A stretch of 38,161 nucleotides of DNA from an uncultured Porphyromonadaceae bacterium (GTDB lineage Bacteria; Bacteroidota; Bacteroidia; Bacteroidales; Muribaculaceae). This document shows, piece by piece, positions 6,509 through 15,563 of the stretch; position 1 is the first letter of the stretch; each line of letters starts with the position of its first letter. The notes under the pieces were generated by a model. The model searched no databases, was not told the origin of the DNA, and was given only the letters and a program-made list of their open reading frames with translations. The stretch is from contig CAMWMK010000028.1 of assembly GCA_947175295.1 (NCBI GenBank), forward strand, positions 1 to 38,161, in the 5' to 3' direction. Both the position numbers and the translations under genes were made by a program.

Positions 6509-7930
6509 TTAGATATTTTCCTGAAGCTCGTCGGAGCCTTTCTTTATCATGTCGCGCTGATTGCGGATGATGTGGACGCGGTTCCACCACATCATGGCGC
6601 AAGCGATGACCACGAGGATGCCGGCGCCGATCCATTTCAGGTTGACGCAACCCTGATAGAGCGCCCAGCAGAGGGGCGATGATGCGAAGTCGAGCGCACC
6701 GCCTTCGAATCCGGCGGGGATGGCCACTGCGGCGTCGCCTGTCACCTCAAACACGTCGTGGGCCGCCAGGGTGAAGGCGGGAGCTATGTTGGTCACCATA
6801 TAGAGGCCGGCCGTGATGATGACGAGGCCTACGATGAAGGTCTTAAGCACGTTGCCCTTGGTGAAGGGAAGCACGAGGGGGAAGAGATAGAACATGCCGG
6901 CGAGCGAAGCGAGGGGAAGGAACTGGTTGCCGGGGAGGATTACGGCGAGGAGGAGCGTCACCGGGATGAGCAGCAGCGACACCACGAGAGTGGTAGGGTC
7001 GCCGATCACAAGCGCGGGCGACATACCGATATTGAGGCCGTCGGCACCTTTGAACTTGCGGGCGATGAGGCTGCGTGTAGCGTCGGAGATGGGTTTCAGG
7101 CCCTCGATGAAGAGCACTGTGACGCGCGGTATAAGCTCCATCACGGCGCCCATCTTGATGCCGAGCGTAAGGATCTGGGGAATGTTGTCGACGATCTGGC
7201 CCCATGATGTGCATGTGAGGCAGCCGATGCCGATGCCCACCACCACGCCAAGGAAGAGGGGCTCGCCCATCACGCCGAATTTCTTCTTCATGCCTTCGGC
7301 ATCGATCTCGATCTTATTTAGGCCGGGAATCATGTCGAGGCCTTTGTTGATGATCCAGGCGAAGGGAGCGAAGCCGGCGCAGAACGGCTGCGGGATGGAT
7401 ATGCCGTCCATATCCTTGTAGTAGTTCTGAAACTTGAAGGCCGTCATGTCGGCGAGCACGAGAGTGACGATATAGCATATGATGGCTCCGAAGAAGCCCC
7501 ATGCCAGAGAGCCGGAAGCGAAGTAGATCACAGCGCCGATGAAGGCGAAGTGCCAGTAGTTCCAGAGGTCGATGTTGACGGTGCGGGTAGTCTTTGTCAG
7601 GAGCATGAGGAGGTTGACACCGAGACATACGGGAATGATGAAAGCTCCGACGGCCGTATTGTAGGCTACGGATGCAGCTGCGGGCCAGCCCATGTCGAAC
7701 ACCTTCAGCTGCAGGCCATAGATGTCTACGACCTTCTGGAGTGCCGGGCCGAGGGCAGAAGTAAGAAGCGCGGTGACGATGGAGAGGCCTATGAAGCCGA
7801 CACCCACCTTAAGGCCGCTCTTGAGGGCGTTGCCGGGCTTTATACCGATGCAGACGCCGAGAACCGTGAAGATGACAGGCATCATCACTGCGGCTCCAAG
7901 GCCGATAATGTAAGCGAATACCTGTTCCAT
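6509..7930 (-). CDS. PTS galactitol-family IIC permease, orphan
   Basis: A 473-residue polytopic membrane protein aligning in outline with GatC: a start like VMMPVIFTVLGVCIGIKPG, a conserved TRTVNIDLWNYWHFAFIGA segment (about 125-143), the KKFGVMGEPLFLG segment with the Gly-Glu-Pro expected near the substrate site, and a C-terminal PGNQFLPLASLAGM motif. In a working PTS, IIC moves the sugar while IIB, IIA, HPr and EI pass phosphate to it. None of those is in this window, and Bacteroidales rarely have a full PTS. It may therefore act as a phosphate-independent transporter or permease. Its neighbour is kduI, which points to a uronate-related or polyol substrate (inference). The start is at the Met preceding EQVFAYIIGLG. 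Confidence 0.88.
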   Translation of the reverse strand: MEQVFAYIIGLGAAVMMPVIFTVLGVCIGIKPGNALKSGLKVGVGFIGLSIVTALLTSALGPALQKVVDIYGLQLKVFDMGWPAAASVAYNTAVGAFIIPVCLGVNLLMLLTKTTRTVNIDLWNYWHFAFIGAVIYFASGSLAWGFFGAIICYIVTLVLADMTAFKFQNYYKDMDGISIPQPFCAGFAPFAWIINKGLDMIPGLNKIEIDAEGMKKKFGVMGEPLFLGVVVGIGIGCLTCTSWGQIVDNIPQILTLGIKMGAVMELIPRVTVLFIEGLKPISDATRSLIARKFKGADGLNIGMSPALVIGDPTTLVVSLLLIPVTLLLAVILPGNQFLPLASLAGMFYLFPLVLPFTKGNVLKTFIVGLVIITAGLYMVTNIAPAFTLAAHDVFEVTGDAAVAIPAGFEGGALDFASSPLCWALYQGCVNLKWIGAGILVVIACAMMWWNRVHIIRNQRDMIKKGSDELQENI

Positions 7931-8006
7931 TAGATTGAATAGTTTAGCATGATTATATATTAGTTAGTCTTTGTTGGCCGCGGTGGAAAGCCCATGCGGG
8001 AGGATG

Positions 8007-8052
8007 GATGAAAGCGCCTTAAGGCGGGAAAAGGCCTTAGGGCGCTTTCATC
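8007..8052 (-). terminator. Long hairpin between the lpxL-like and PTS IIC genes
   Basis: A 19-bp stem (8007-8025 with 8034-8052, one wobble) and an 8-base loop, 72 bases past the lpxL-like stop codon. It overlaps the expected transcription start of the PTS IIC gene (box at 8054-8061), so the same sequence could terminate the upstream operon and form the 5' end of the next transcript. Confidence 0.7.
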
Positions 8053-8053
8053 T

Positions 8054-8061
8054 GCAAAGTT
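8054..8061 (-). promoter_or_regulatory. Promoter -7 box for the PTS IIC gene
   Basis: caaagtta on the plus strand is TAACTTTG on the minus strand, a full TAnnTTTG match. No clear -33 element is present. The predicted start is near 8047, giving a leader of about 115 bases that begins in the hairpin. Confidence 0.55.
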
Positions 8062-8123
8062 AATAAAAACTTTTCAGATTCGCATCATTCCGAGGAGTAT
8101 TTATAGGGATTGAGCCTGATTTA

Positions 8124-9059
8124 TCACGATTCATCAGGAGCGGAGGGAGCGTGACGCTTGTGTTTCCAGCGTCGATGGGTCCATAGCCATAGCGGGGGCT
8201 CGCGGCGGATGGATTCGGCAAGCATGGAGAAATAGGTCTTGGTCAGAGCGTTGACGGGCTCCTGCGCGGCATCGGGCGATATCTTCACGAAGCGCCCTAC
8301 GTAGCGGTTGCGCTCAGGGCGCCGCATGTCGATGTAGTATACGGCCGCATGGATCTTCCGGCTTATCTTCTCCGCTCCGGTGAAGACGGCAGTGTCGTGG
8401 TTGAGGAAGGGAATCCAGTGATGGAGTGAATCTCCCGGGGGAGTCTGGTCGGCTATGTAGCCGGTGATGGTCGGGATTCCTTTGGCTGTCATCTCCATGA
8501 GGGTCCTGGCAGAGGAAGCCATCGGCAGGTTGGTGGCGCCGAAGCGGCTGCGTATGGCGCCGAACACCTCGTCGGCCGCCACGTTGGAGAGCGGATGATA
8601 GATCTGGCAGGGGACGGCGCCTGACGAAAGGTCGAGCCATAGCGGCATGCTGCTGACCCACTCCCAATTGCAGAAATGGCCGAGATAGATGCTTACGTTG
8701 CGTCCGGCATGGAGGTCGGCGTTGACCTCACCGATATTCTCAAACCTCATGCGCTCCTTCATCTCGTCGGCATCCATGGATCCGAGCTTCACCGTCTCGA
8801 TGAAGTAATCGGCCAGGAAGCGGTAGAATCCGTCGACGGTGCGCTCCACCTCTTGCTCCGTCATCTCGGGAAAGGCGGATGAGATGTTGCTGCGGCATAT
8901 GCCGACGCGGTATCTCACCACGCTTCTTGCCAGCCATGCGATGAAGGATGATAATCCTCTGAGCAGAGGCCACGGCAAAGCGCCCAGCCCCCGGAAGAGT
9001 CCGGAGAGCAGGGCGCGGTTGATGGCGATGAATGTCTTGTTGTGAGTGTGATGTCCCAT
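8124..9059 (-). CDS. LpxL/HtrB-like lipid A (lysophospholipid) acyltransferase
   Basis: A 311-residue member of the LpxL/LpxM/HtrB family, which adds secondary acyl chains to lipid A at the inner membrane. The H-X4-E catalytic pair is H128 and E133 in YLGHFCNWEW. A hydrophobic N-terminus (about 14-50) gives membrane attachment. The middle segment ITGYIADQTPPGD and the C-terminal LWLWTHRRWKHKR are typical of the family. Its ATG overlaps the TGA of pfkA by one base (TGATG), so it is translationally coupled to pfkA; the pairing with glycolysis is likely positional only. The 3' end (ending APDES) runs into an imperfect inverted repeat around 8115-8138. Confidence 0.9.
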   Translation of the reverse strand: MGHHTHNKTFIAINRALLSGLFRGLGALPWPLLRGLSSFIAWLARSVVRYRVGICRSNISSAFPEMTEQEVERTVDGFYRFLADYFIETVKLGSMDADEMKERMRFENIGEVNADLHAGRNVSIYLGHFCNWEWVSSMPLWLDLSSGAVPCQIYHPLSNVAADEVFGAIRSRFGATNLPMASSARTLMEMTAKGIPTITGYIADQTPPGDSLHHWIPFLNHDTAVFTGAEKISRKIHAAVYYIDMRRPERNRYVGRFVKISPDAAQEPVNALTKTYFSMLAESIRREPPLWLWTHRRWKHKRHAPSAPDES

Positions 9060-10039
9060 CAGATGGAGAGCCTACGGAGGACGTTGAGTTTCTCGCGGTT
9101 TACGGTCTTCTCGTTCTGGATGGCCTTCACGAAGGGCACGTATACGATCTCGTCGTTGCGGATGCCGATCATGACGTTGCGCTGGTCGTCGAGGAGGGCG
9201 TCTACGGCCGCCGCGCCCATTCGGGAAGCGAGGATGCGGTCGAGGGCCGTCGGGCTGCCGCCGCGCTGCAGATGGCCGAGGATGGAGACGCGCACGTCGT
9301 AGTTGGGATATTCATCCTTCACGCGCTGAGCGAGGCCCATGGCGCCGCCGGTGACGGGAGATTCTGCCACGAGCACGATGGAGGAGTTCTTCGACTTGCG
9401 GAAACCGTTCTGTATCAGTTCGGCCAGCTGGTCGACGTCGGTGGATATCTCCGGAATGATGGCTGCCTCGGCGCCGGAAGCAATCGCGCTGTTGAGGGCG
9501 AGGAATCCGGCGTTGCGCCCCATCACCTCGATGAAGAAGAGGCGTTCGTGGCTGGTAGCTGTGTCGCGTATCTTATCGACACACTCCATGATGGTGTTGA
9601 GGGCGGTGTCGTAGCCGATGGTCCAGTCGGTGCCGTAGAGGTCGTTGTCGATAGTGCCGGGGAGACCTACGATCGGGAACTGGAACTCATTCGCGAAGAT
9701 GCGGGCTCCTGTCAGCGAGCCGTCGCCGCCGATCACGCAGAGGCTGTCGATTTCGTGGCGCTTCAGCACGTCGTAGGCGCACTGGCGCCCTTCGGGCGTC
9801 TCGAACTCCTTGCAGCGGGCAGTCTTGAGGATGGTGCCGCCACGCTGGATGATGTTGGATACGTTCTGAGTGGAGAATTCCTCGATTTCGTCGGATATAA
9901 GGCCTTTGTAGCCGCGGTAGATACCGTATACCTTGAATCCGGAAGAGATTCCGGCGCGTGTGACGGCGCGTATCGCCGCGTTCATGCCGGGGGCGTCGCC
10001 TCCCGACGTAAGGATGCCGATGCTTTTGATGTTGCTCAT
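9059..10039 (-). CDS. pfkA: ATP-dependent 6-phosphofructokinase
   Basis: Phosphorylates fructose 6-phosphate with ATP in glycolysis. The 326-residue length is normal for bacterial PfkA. Motifs are SGGDAPGMN (12-20), GGDGS (104-108, whose first residue after GGD is Gly as in ATP-using enzymes rather than the Asp of PPi-using ones), PGTIDND (127-133, catalytic Asp131) and [11 protein letters not shown] further on. The frame is open upstream to a Met at 10081, but those 14 extra residues are low complexity and come from a 10-base tandem repeat, so the Met before SNIKSIGIL is chosen. Downstream it is coupled to the lpxL-like gene; upstream, polA is 108 bases away on the same strand with no obvious terminator. 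Confidence 0.95.
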   Translation of the reverse strand: MSNIKSIGILTSGGDAPGMNAAIRAVTRAGISSGFKVYGIYRGYKGLISDEIEEFSTQNVSNIIQRGGTILKTARCKEFETPEGRQCAYDVLKRHEIDSLCVIGGDGSLTGARIFANEFQFPIVGLPGTIDNDLYGTDWTIGYDTALNTIMECVDKIRDTATSHERLFFIEVMGRNAGFLALNSAIASGAEAAIIPEISTDVDQLAELIQNGFRKSKNSSIVLVAESPVTGGAMGLAQRVKDEYPNYDVRVSILGHLQRGGSPTALDRILASRMGAAAVDALLDDQRNVMIGIRNDEIVYVPFVKAIQNEKTVNREKLNVLRRLSI

Positions 10040-10060
10040 AGGATTTTTATTGATGTGAAT

Positions 10061-10110
10061 TGATTTATCTTGATTTATCATGATTTATCATGATCCAGCA
10101 TGATTTAATT
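10061..10110. repeat. Five 10-base tandem repeats between polA and pfkA
   Basis: Units in strict 10-base phase: tgatttatct, tgatttatca, tgatttatca, tgatccagca, tgatttaatt. They are followed at 10117-10150 by cttaaccc-type repeats that run into the polA stop codon. A related tgatttatca word is present at the end of the lpxL-like gene (8117-8126). Confidence 0.8.
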
Positions 10111-10147
10111 GGAAGGTCTTAACCCTTAACCCTCAAGACTTAACCCT

Positions 10148-12922
10148 TTAATGGGCTTCCAGCCAGTTGGCGCCGAGTCCGGCGGATGCCGTCAGGGGTA
10201 CGGCTCCGTCGTAGGCACCCAGCATGCGTCGCTCCACTATCTCCTGGAGGGCGGCCTCCTCGCCCGGGACTACGTCGAAGTTCAGTTCGTCGTGCACCTG
10301 CATGATCATCTTCGATTTCAGGCCTTTCTCCTGCATCTCCTGCCAGATGCCCACCATGGCGAGTTTCATGACGTCGGCCGCCGTGCCCTGCACCGGGGCG
10401 TTGATGGCGTTGCGTTCGGCGTAGCCGCGCACCACGGGGTTCTTGCTGTTGATGTCGGGGAGGCGGCGCTTACGCCCGAGGCGTGTCATCGCGTAGCCGT
10501 GTTCGCGCGCAGTCTCCACGCTGTCGCTCATATACTTGTGGATCGAAGGGAATGTGGCGAAATATCCGTCGATGAGTTCCTTCGCTTCCTGGCGTGGAAT
10601 CTGGAGGCGCGACGCCAGACCGAAAGCCGTGATTCCGTAGAGGATTCCGAAGTTGGCAGTCTTCGCCTTACGTCGCTCGTCGGCTGTCACGTCTTCAAGC
10701 GCGACATGGTTGATTTTCGCGGCCGTGATGGCGTGGATGTCCTCACCCTTCCGGAAAGCCTCGATCATGGTCTCGTCTTTGGCGAAGTCTGCCACGAGCC
10801 TCAGCTCGATCTGGCTGTAGTCGGCCGAAAGGAAGATATGGCCCGGGTCGGGGATGAACGCGCGCCGGATGTCGCGCCCCATCTCGTCGCGGACTGGTAT
10901 GTTCTGGAGGTTGGGCGATGACGACGACAGGCGTCCGGTGGATGTGACGGTCTGGTTGTAGTTGGTATGTATCTTTCCGGTGGTCTTGTTGATGGTCTCC
11001 GGAAGCGCGTTGAGATAGGTGGAGAGCAGTTTCTTTATCTGGCGGTATTCCAGTATCTTTCCTATGATCGGGCTCTTCCATGCGAGTTTCTCGAGGATTT
11101 CCTCGGAGGTGGAGTATTGTCCGGTCTTTGTCTTCTTCGCCTTTGGATCGAGCTGCATCTTTCCGAAAAGGATCTCGCCTACCTGGGCCGGGGAGCCGAC
11201 ATTGAATTCCTCTCCCGCTATAGCGTAGATCTCCGTGCACAGGATTCTGGAGCGTTCCTCCATTCCCTGAGACGCTGCGGCGAGGGCGGCGGTGTCGATG
11301 CGTACGCCGGTATACTCCATATCGGCCAGCACCGGCACGAGCGGAATCTCGATTTCAGTCATGATGCGGGTCAGCCCCTCCTTCTTCAACGCAGGCTCGA
11401 ACACCTGCCTGAGCTTCAGCGCGAGGGCGGCGAGCTCGGCGGCGTGGGGTTTGGCGCTCAGTGTGTAGCCGAGATATTTCTCAGCGAGGAGTTCAGGAGT
11501 GTGGCGCATCTCAGGCTCAAGGAGATAGTGGGCAATGACGGTGTCGTAGAAATTCACCATGCTCATGGGGTTGGAGTCGCTGTCGGTGCGGTGGCGGCGT
11601 GCCGTCACCATGTCGCGCTTTGTGGCGGCCGATACCTTCTCTATCTTCGGGTCGGCGAGGATGGCGAGCACCGCCTCTGTAGAGCCGGGGAGCGATGCGG
11701 CTACATGCCAGGAGCGTCCGTCGGGGAGCGCGAACGCCGTCCCTTCCCATTTCGCCTCCATGTCGTTTTCTCCCGCTGTCTCCATGTGCAGACCTACCGA
11801 GGATGCCGATGAAATCGCGTCTGTCATCGCCTTCAGAGCGTCGGGGCCGTCTACTTCCACGCATCCTCCGCCGAGCGATCCGGCTGCGGGCACCTCCACA
11901 ATGGCCGTCGGCTCCTCCGCCTCCTCGGCGTCGAAATCGAAGAGCGAAGGCTGGGCCGACACCTGGCTGCCGACGCCTTTGGCCGATGACTTAGGCCTGT
12001 CGGCGGTTTTATTGCCTGATGGCGTGGCGGATGACTCCTCCGCCATCAACCGCCTGCCGATGCGGTCGGCGAGGGTCTTGAACTCCAGCTCCTTGAATAT
12101 CGCAAACAGCTTGTCCTTATCCACCTTCCCGAGCGCGAGGCTGTCGGGAGTGGCGTCTACGGGCACGTCGGTGCGTATCGTAGCCAGGTCTTTCGAAAGC
12201 ATGATCGTAGCGGCGTTCTCCTCGATCTTTTTCCTGAGCGCACCCTTGAGTTCGGAGCTGCGGGCTATGACGTCTTCTGCCGAACCGAAATCCGCGATAA
12301 GCTTCTGTGCGGTCTTTTCGCCTACGCCGGGGCATCCGGGAATATTGTCGATCTTGTCGCCCATGAGGGCCAGGAGGTCGATCACCTGGCTTGTACGGGC
12401 TATGCCGTAGCGCTCGCATACCTCCTTTTCGCCGCGCAGCTCGAAGTCCTGGCCGCGGTAGGCGGGTTTATACTGGATCACATTCGGGCCCACGAGCTGA
12501 CCGAAGTCCTTGTCGGGAGTCATCATGAATGTAGTGAATCCCTCCTTCGACGCGCGTGTGGCCATAGTGCCGATCACGTCGTCGGCCTCATAGCCCGGCG
12601 ACTCGAGCACCGGTATGCCGTAGCACTTGATGATTTCCTTGATTATGGGGATGGAGCGCTTGATGTCTTCCGGAGTGTCGGGGCGTTCCCCCTTGTATGA
12701 TTCGAGGAGCTCGGAGCGGAAAGTGGGCCCCTTCGGGTCGAAACAGACGGCTATATGTGTGGGTTTCTCCTTGCGCAGCACTTCCTCGAGGGTATTGACG
12801 AAGCCGAAGATGGCGGATGTATTGAATCCGTCGCTCGTCATGCGCGGCATCTTGATGAGCGCGTAGTAGGCCCGGAAGATCAGGGCGTAGGCGTCGAGCA
12901 GGAAGAGTCTCTTTTCTGACAT
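10148..12922 (-). CDS. polA: DNA polymerase I with a degenerate proofreading domain
   Basis: A 924-residue family A polymerase for Okazaki fragment processing and repair. The 5' nuclease domain (1 to about 290) has SYKGERP, PGYEADD (109-115), TPDKDF (135-140) and GDKIDNIPG (188-196). A low-complexity linker spans about 291-350. The polymerase domain (about 545-924) has DYSQIELR (701-708), RRKAKTANFGILYG (750-763) and QVHDEL (875-880), all intact. The 3'-5' exonuclease region (about 360-510) is present in size but not in residues. The first DxE site reads HMET (379-382, Asp lost). The second reads AATKRD (432-437, Asp kept). The last, normally YxxxD, reads HAAELAA (493-499, Tyr and Asp lost). 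Proofreading is therefore probably absent. Confidence 0.95.
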   Translation of the reverse strand: MSEKRLFLLDAYALIFRAYYALIKMPRMTSDGFNTSAIFGFVNTLEEVLRKEKPTHIAVCFDPKGPTFRSELLESYKGERPDTPEDIKRSIPIIKEIIKCYGIPVLESPGYEADDVIGTMATRASKEGFTTFMMTPDKDFGQLVGPNVIQYKPAYRGQDFELRGEKEVCERYGIARTSQVIDLLALMGDKIDNIPGCPGVGEKTAQKLIADFGSAEDVIARSSELKGALRKKIEENAATIMLSKDLATIRTDVPVDATPDSLALGKVDKDKLFAIFKELEFKTLADRIGRRLMAEESSATPSGNKTADRPKSSAKGVGSQVSAQPSLFDFDAEEAEEPTAIVEVPAAGSLGGGCVEVDGPDALKAMTDAISSASSVGLHMETAGENDMEAKWEGTAFALPDGRSWHVAASLPGSTEAVLAILADPKIEKVSAATKRDMVTARRHRTDSDSNPMSMVNFYDTVIAHYLLEPEMRHTPELLAEKYLGYTLSAKPHAAELAALALKLRQVFEPALKKEGLTRIMTEIEIPLVPVLADMEYTGVRIDTAALAAASQGMEERSRILCTEIYAIAGEEFNVGSPAQVGEILFGKMQLDPKAKKTKTGQYSTSEEILEKLAWKSPIIGKILEYRQIKKLLSTYLNALPETINKTTGKIHTNYNQTVTSTGRLSSSSPNLQNIPVRDEMGRDIRRAFIPDPGHIFLSADYSQIELRLVADFAKDETMIEAFRKGEDIHAITAAKINHVALEDVTADERRKAKTANFGILYGITAFGLASRLQIPRQEAKELIDGYFATFPSIHKYMSDSVETAREHGYAMTRLGRKRRLPDINSKNPVVRGYAERNAINAPVQGTAADVMKLAMVGIWQEMQEKGLKSKMIMQVHDELNFDVVPGEEAALQEIVERRMLGAYDGAVPLTASAGLGANWLEAH

Positions 12923-13044
12923 GTCGGTGTTCTGTAGAGTTGAAAACGGTTCTTTTTAGGGTTTCAGAAGGCAAAAAAGCACTTCTTCACTATAAAAACA
13001 ACAAATATCGGGGGAAGTAGTACTGAATTTGAAAAAATATTTTG

Positions 13045-13052
13045 TAATTTTG
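13045..13052 (+). promoter_or_regulatory. Promoter -7 box for the polyprenyl synthase gene
   Basis: TAATTTTG is a full TAnnTTTG match; 19 bases upstream is actg, a weak -33. The expected start near 13059 leaves only about 7 bases before the first ATG (13066) but 43 before the second (13102), which supports the second as the true start. Confidence 0.55.
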
Positions 13053-13101
13053 TGGTGAAATACGTATGTCCCGCGGTGAGGGACAGTTTCTGATCAGAAA
13101 G

Positions 13102-14082
13102 ATGTCGAAGACAACAATAGAGAAAATACGGCATCGTTTGGGTGCCGAGCTCGACGAGATGAACGCGATCATCCGTAGGAGCCTTGCTACGTCCGACCCG
13201 CTGATGGGCCGGGTGGTGGAACAGTATCTACGCACCAAGGGGAAACAGATCCGTCCCCTTCTCGTGCTTCTCAGCGCTCGCCTTCTCGGCGACATCAATG
13301 AGTCGACGCTGCATGCCGCAGCCTCTCTCGAAATGCTCCACAACGCCACGCTCATCCATGACGACGTAGTGGACAACGCCGACTACCGCCGACGCACGCC
13401 GACACTCAACAAGGATTTCGACAACCGCATAGCCGTTCTGGTGGGCGATTTCTTCGTCAGCACGGCGCTTCAGGAGGCTATAAAGACCACAGACATGAAG
13501 GCTGTGGTGTCTGTGGCGGAGCTTGGCAAGGAACTCTCGCTCGGAGAAATCGACCAGATATCCAATGCCAGAGACCGCTCCATCGACGAGAGGCGCTATT
13601 TCGACGTGATAAGCAAGAAGACGGCATCGCTCTTCATGAAATGCGTGAAGATGGGAGCGGAAAGCGTCGATGCGCCGGAGAGCCAGATAGAGGCATTGGT
13701 GGAATATGCGCGTCTGCTCGGCCTGTGCTTCCAGATCAAAGACGATATCTTCGACTATTATGAGGATAAGGAGGTAGGGAAGCCTACGGGCAACGACCTT
13801 CGTGAGAACAAAGTGAGCCTTCCGCTGATATATGCGGTCAACTCCACGGAAGGAGAGGAGAGCGAGGCCATGCGCAGGCTGCTGCTGCGGGGTGACCTTT
13901 CCGACGGGGAGATAGCGGTGCTCATAGATTTCGCCAAGACGCACGGGGGCATCGATTATGCCTACGGGGTGATGGAGGAGATGCGCGTGAAGGCCGACAT
14001 GCTGCTGACGCAGCTGCCCGACAATGAGTGGCGCGACGCGTTTGCAGAGCTGATCGAATTTACTATCAGGAGACAGTCTTGA
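13102..14082 (+). CDS. Long-chain polyprenyl diphosphate synthase (octaprenyl/solanesyl type)
   Basis: Extends farnesyl diphosphate with isopentenyl diphosphate to make the side chain of the quinone (menaquinone in this group). It has 326 residues from the chosen Met. The two aspartate-rich motifs are DDVVD (87-91) and DDIFD (214-218), followed by GKPTGNDLRENK. The residue five positions before the first motif is Ala and the next is Thr (NATLIHDD), as in long-chain enzymes, which lack a bulky stop at that place. An in-frame ATG at 13066 would add 12 residues (ending FLIRK) but lies almost on the predicted transcription start. It is the only plus-strand gene in this part and is divergent from polA. 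Confidence 0.93.
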   Translation: MSKTTIEKIRHRLGAELDEMNAIIRRSLATSDPLMGRVVEQYLRTKGKQIRPLLVLLSARLLGDINESTLHAAASLEMLHNATLIHDDVVDNADYRRRTPTLNKDFDNRIAVLVGDFFVSTALQEAIKTTDMKAVVSVAELGKELSLGEIDQISNARDRSIDERRYFDVISKKTASLFMKCVKMGAESVDAPESQIEALVEYARLLGLCFQIKDDIFDYYEDKEVGKPTGNDLRENKVSLPLIYAVNSTEGEESEAMRRLLLRGDLSDGEIAVLIDFAKTHGGIDYAYGVMEEMRVKADMLLTQLPDNEWRDAFAELIEFTIRRQS

Positions 14083-14107
14083 ATTGAAAATTTAGAATTA
14101 ACGAAAA

Positions 14108-14140
14108 AATCGGCTTAAGGACGGGGTCCTTAGGCCGATT
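14108..14140. terminator. Bidirectional terminator between convergent genes
   Basis: A 15-bp stem (14108-14122 with 14126-14140, one wobble) and a ggg loop, with T6 at 14142-14147 on the plus strand and A6 at 14104-14109 serving the minus strand. It separates the polyprenyl synthase and the TlpA-like gene. Confidence 0.88.
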
Positions 14141-14186
14141 CTTTTTTACTGTCTTTTTTATCTTTTATCTGTCTTGTCCTGCCGCC

Positions 14187-15563
14187 TTATTTGGTTGTGA
14201 GGGCGGTGATCTGCTGGCGGAGCTTGGGATCGGAGGGTCGCTTGGCATTGGCCTCTACTATGTTGCCTTCCGGATCAAGAAGCATCAGGCGCGGCACTCC
14301 GTGGATGCCGAGCTCGGAGAGCAGCGGCGACTTGAAGCCCTCGGGAAGGTTGACGTCGAGCACCGCCGGGTCGGCCGGTTTTTCACGCATCATCTTCTCC
14401 CAGGCTGCGTAGAGTTCGTCGCCGGTGTCGACGGAGAGCGATACGAACTTTATCCCTTTGCCGTCGAATTCATGCGCGATCTTGTCGAAATAAGGCATTT
14501 CGGCGCGGCAGGGCGCGCAGCCGGTATACCAGAAATCCACCAGCACATACTGCCCCTTGAGATCAGGGAAACCGTATTCCTTGCCGTTGACGTCCCTGAA
14601 TGGATAAATCGGCATCGGGGAGCCTGCCTTCACCGTAGCAGGATCGGCCATCTTCTCCTCATACGCTTTCTCCACCTCTGCGAGGCGTGCTATGGCGGCG
14701 GGGTCGGTCACCATCGGCTTCACCGCCGGGAGCTGCTTCGCGATGTCGGGAAGGTAGCCGCGCTTGAGGGTCAGCTCAAGGAGCGAAACTATGTAGTGGG
14801 AGCGCAGCTTCGGGTCGGCGATCTGGTTGGCGTAGATGGTCATGTAGCTGTCGTTGTCTACTGTCAGTTTTCCGAGTTTCTCCTTTGTCTCCAAGGCGTT
14901 GTTGACGACGCTGAACCAGTTGGGCACATATATCGTGAGCGGGTCGGAGAACTCCGTCGAGTCGAGGAAATCGTAGAAATCCTCGGGTAGCGCTATATCC
15001 GACACCTTTTCCCCTCCGGGCTTGAAGAGCTTGGTGAGATTGACACCGTTGAGACATTGGTTGAGATATACGAAGCGGTTGTTGAGCTTCTGAAGGGCGG
15101 CGAAGTCCTTGTCGAGGCCGGAGGCGTCGATGAGGGAGTCGAGCGAGGCTATCTCCTTCTGCTGATAGGCGGTCCATTCAGCCGAATACTGGGCGATTGA
15201 TTCCGGTGTTCGGCAGAGATAGGCGTGGTCGGCCATGAACTTGTTTTCGGCCTCGTTGGTGCCGGAGACGGTCACTTTGCCGTCGGCGTCGACGCTGATC
15301 TCCGTCTGCGATCCTTCGGAGATGAACACCGGGAAGAACTGATAGTCCTTGCCTACGAGGGTGTAGTAGGCCGGGAAGTCGGAGATGCTGATGAGGGTGT
15401 CGGCGGCGTTGATGTCGCGGTAGCCCTGTTCGCCTGTCGGCTGGAAATAGACTTTCTCGCCCGAAGCGTTGGAGATGTGTACCGTAGCCGCTTTCTCCGT
15501 ATGGCCGCAGGCGGTCATGGCCGCGGCCAGGGCGATGATGGAGGGGAAGATTGATGTTTTCAT
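14187..15563 (-). CDS. TlpA-like thioredoxin-fold lipoprotein
   Basis: A 458-residue predicted lipoprotein (signal peptide ending MTAC, Cys19). The N-terminal part (about 25-105) resembles the DUF4369 beta domain often joined to thioredoxins in Bacteroidetes. A helical middle follows (about 105-310), then a C-terminal AhpC/TSA-thioredoxin domain with the redox pair C349-A-P-C352 in DFWYTGCAPCRAEMP. It probably handles disulfides in the periplasm. Its ATG overlaps the susD TGA in an ATGA, so it is the third gene of the susC-susD-tlpA operon. The coupling suggests a role in folding or reducing the transporter or its cysteine-containing substrates (inference). Confidence 0.88.
   Translation of the reverse strand: MKTSIFPSIIALAAAMTACGHTEKAATVHISNASGEKVYFQPTGEQGYRDINAADTLISISDFPAYYTLVGKDYQFFPVFISEGSQTEISVDADGKVTVSGTNEAENKFMADHAYLCRTPESIAQYSAEWTAYQQKEIASLDSLIDASGLDKDFAALQKLNNRFVYLNQCLNGVNLTKLFKPGGEKVSDIALPEDFYDFLDSTEFSDPLTIYVPNWFSVVNNALETKEKLGKLTVDNDSYMTIYANQIADPKLRSHYIVSLLELTLKRGYLPDIAKQLPAVKPMVTDPAAIARLAEVEKAYEEKMADPATVKAGSPMPIYPFRDVNGKEYGFPDLKGQYVLVDFWYTGCAPCRAEMPYFDKIAHEFDGKGIKFVSLSVDTGDELYAAWEKMMREKPADPAVLDVNLPEGFKSPLLSELGIHGVPRLMLLDPEGNIVEANAKRPSDPKLRQQITALTTK

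Noticed and set aside
9032..10063. 343-codon plus-strand frame opposite pfkA
   Set aside because: Antisense shadow of pfkA with no recognisable family.
14301..14990. Plus-strand frame opposite the TlpA-like gene
   Set aside because: Antisense shadow without domain; the minus-strand lipoprotein is certain.
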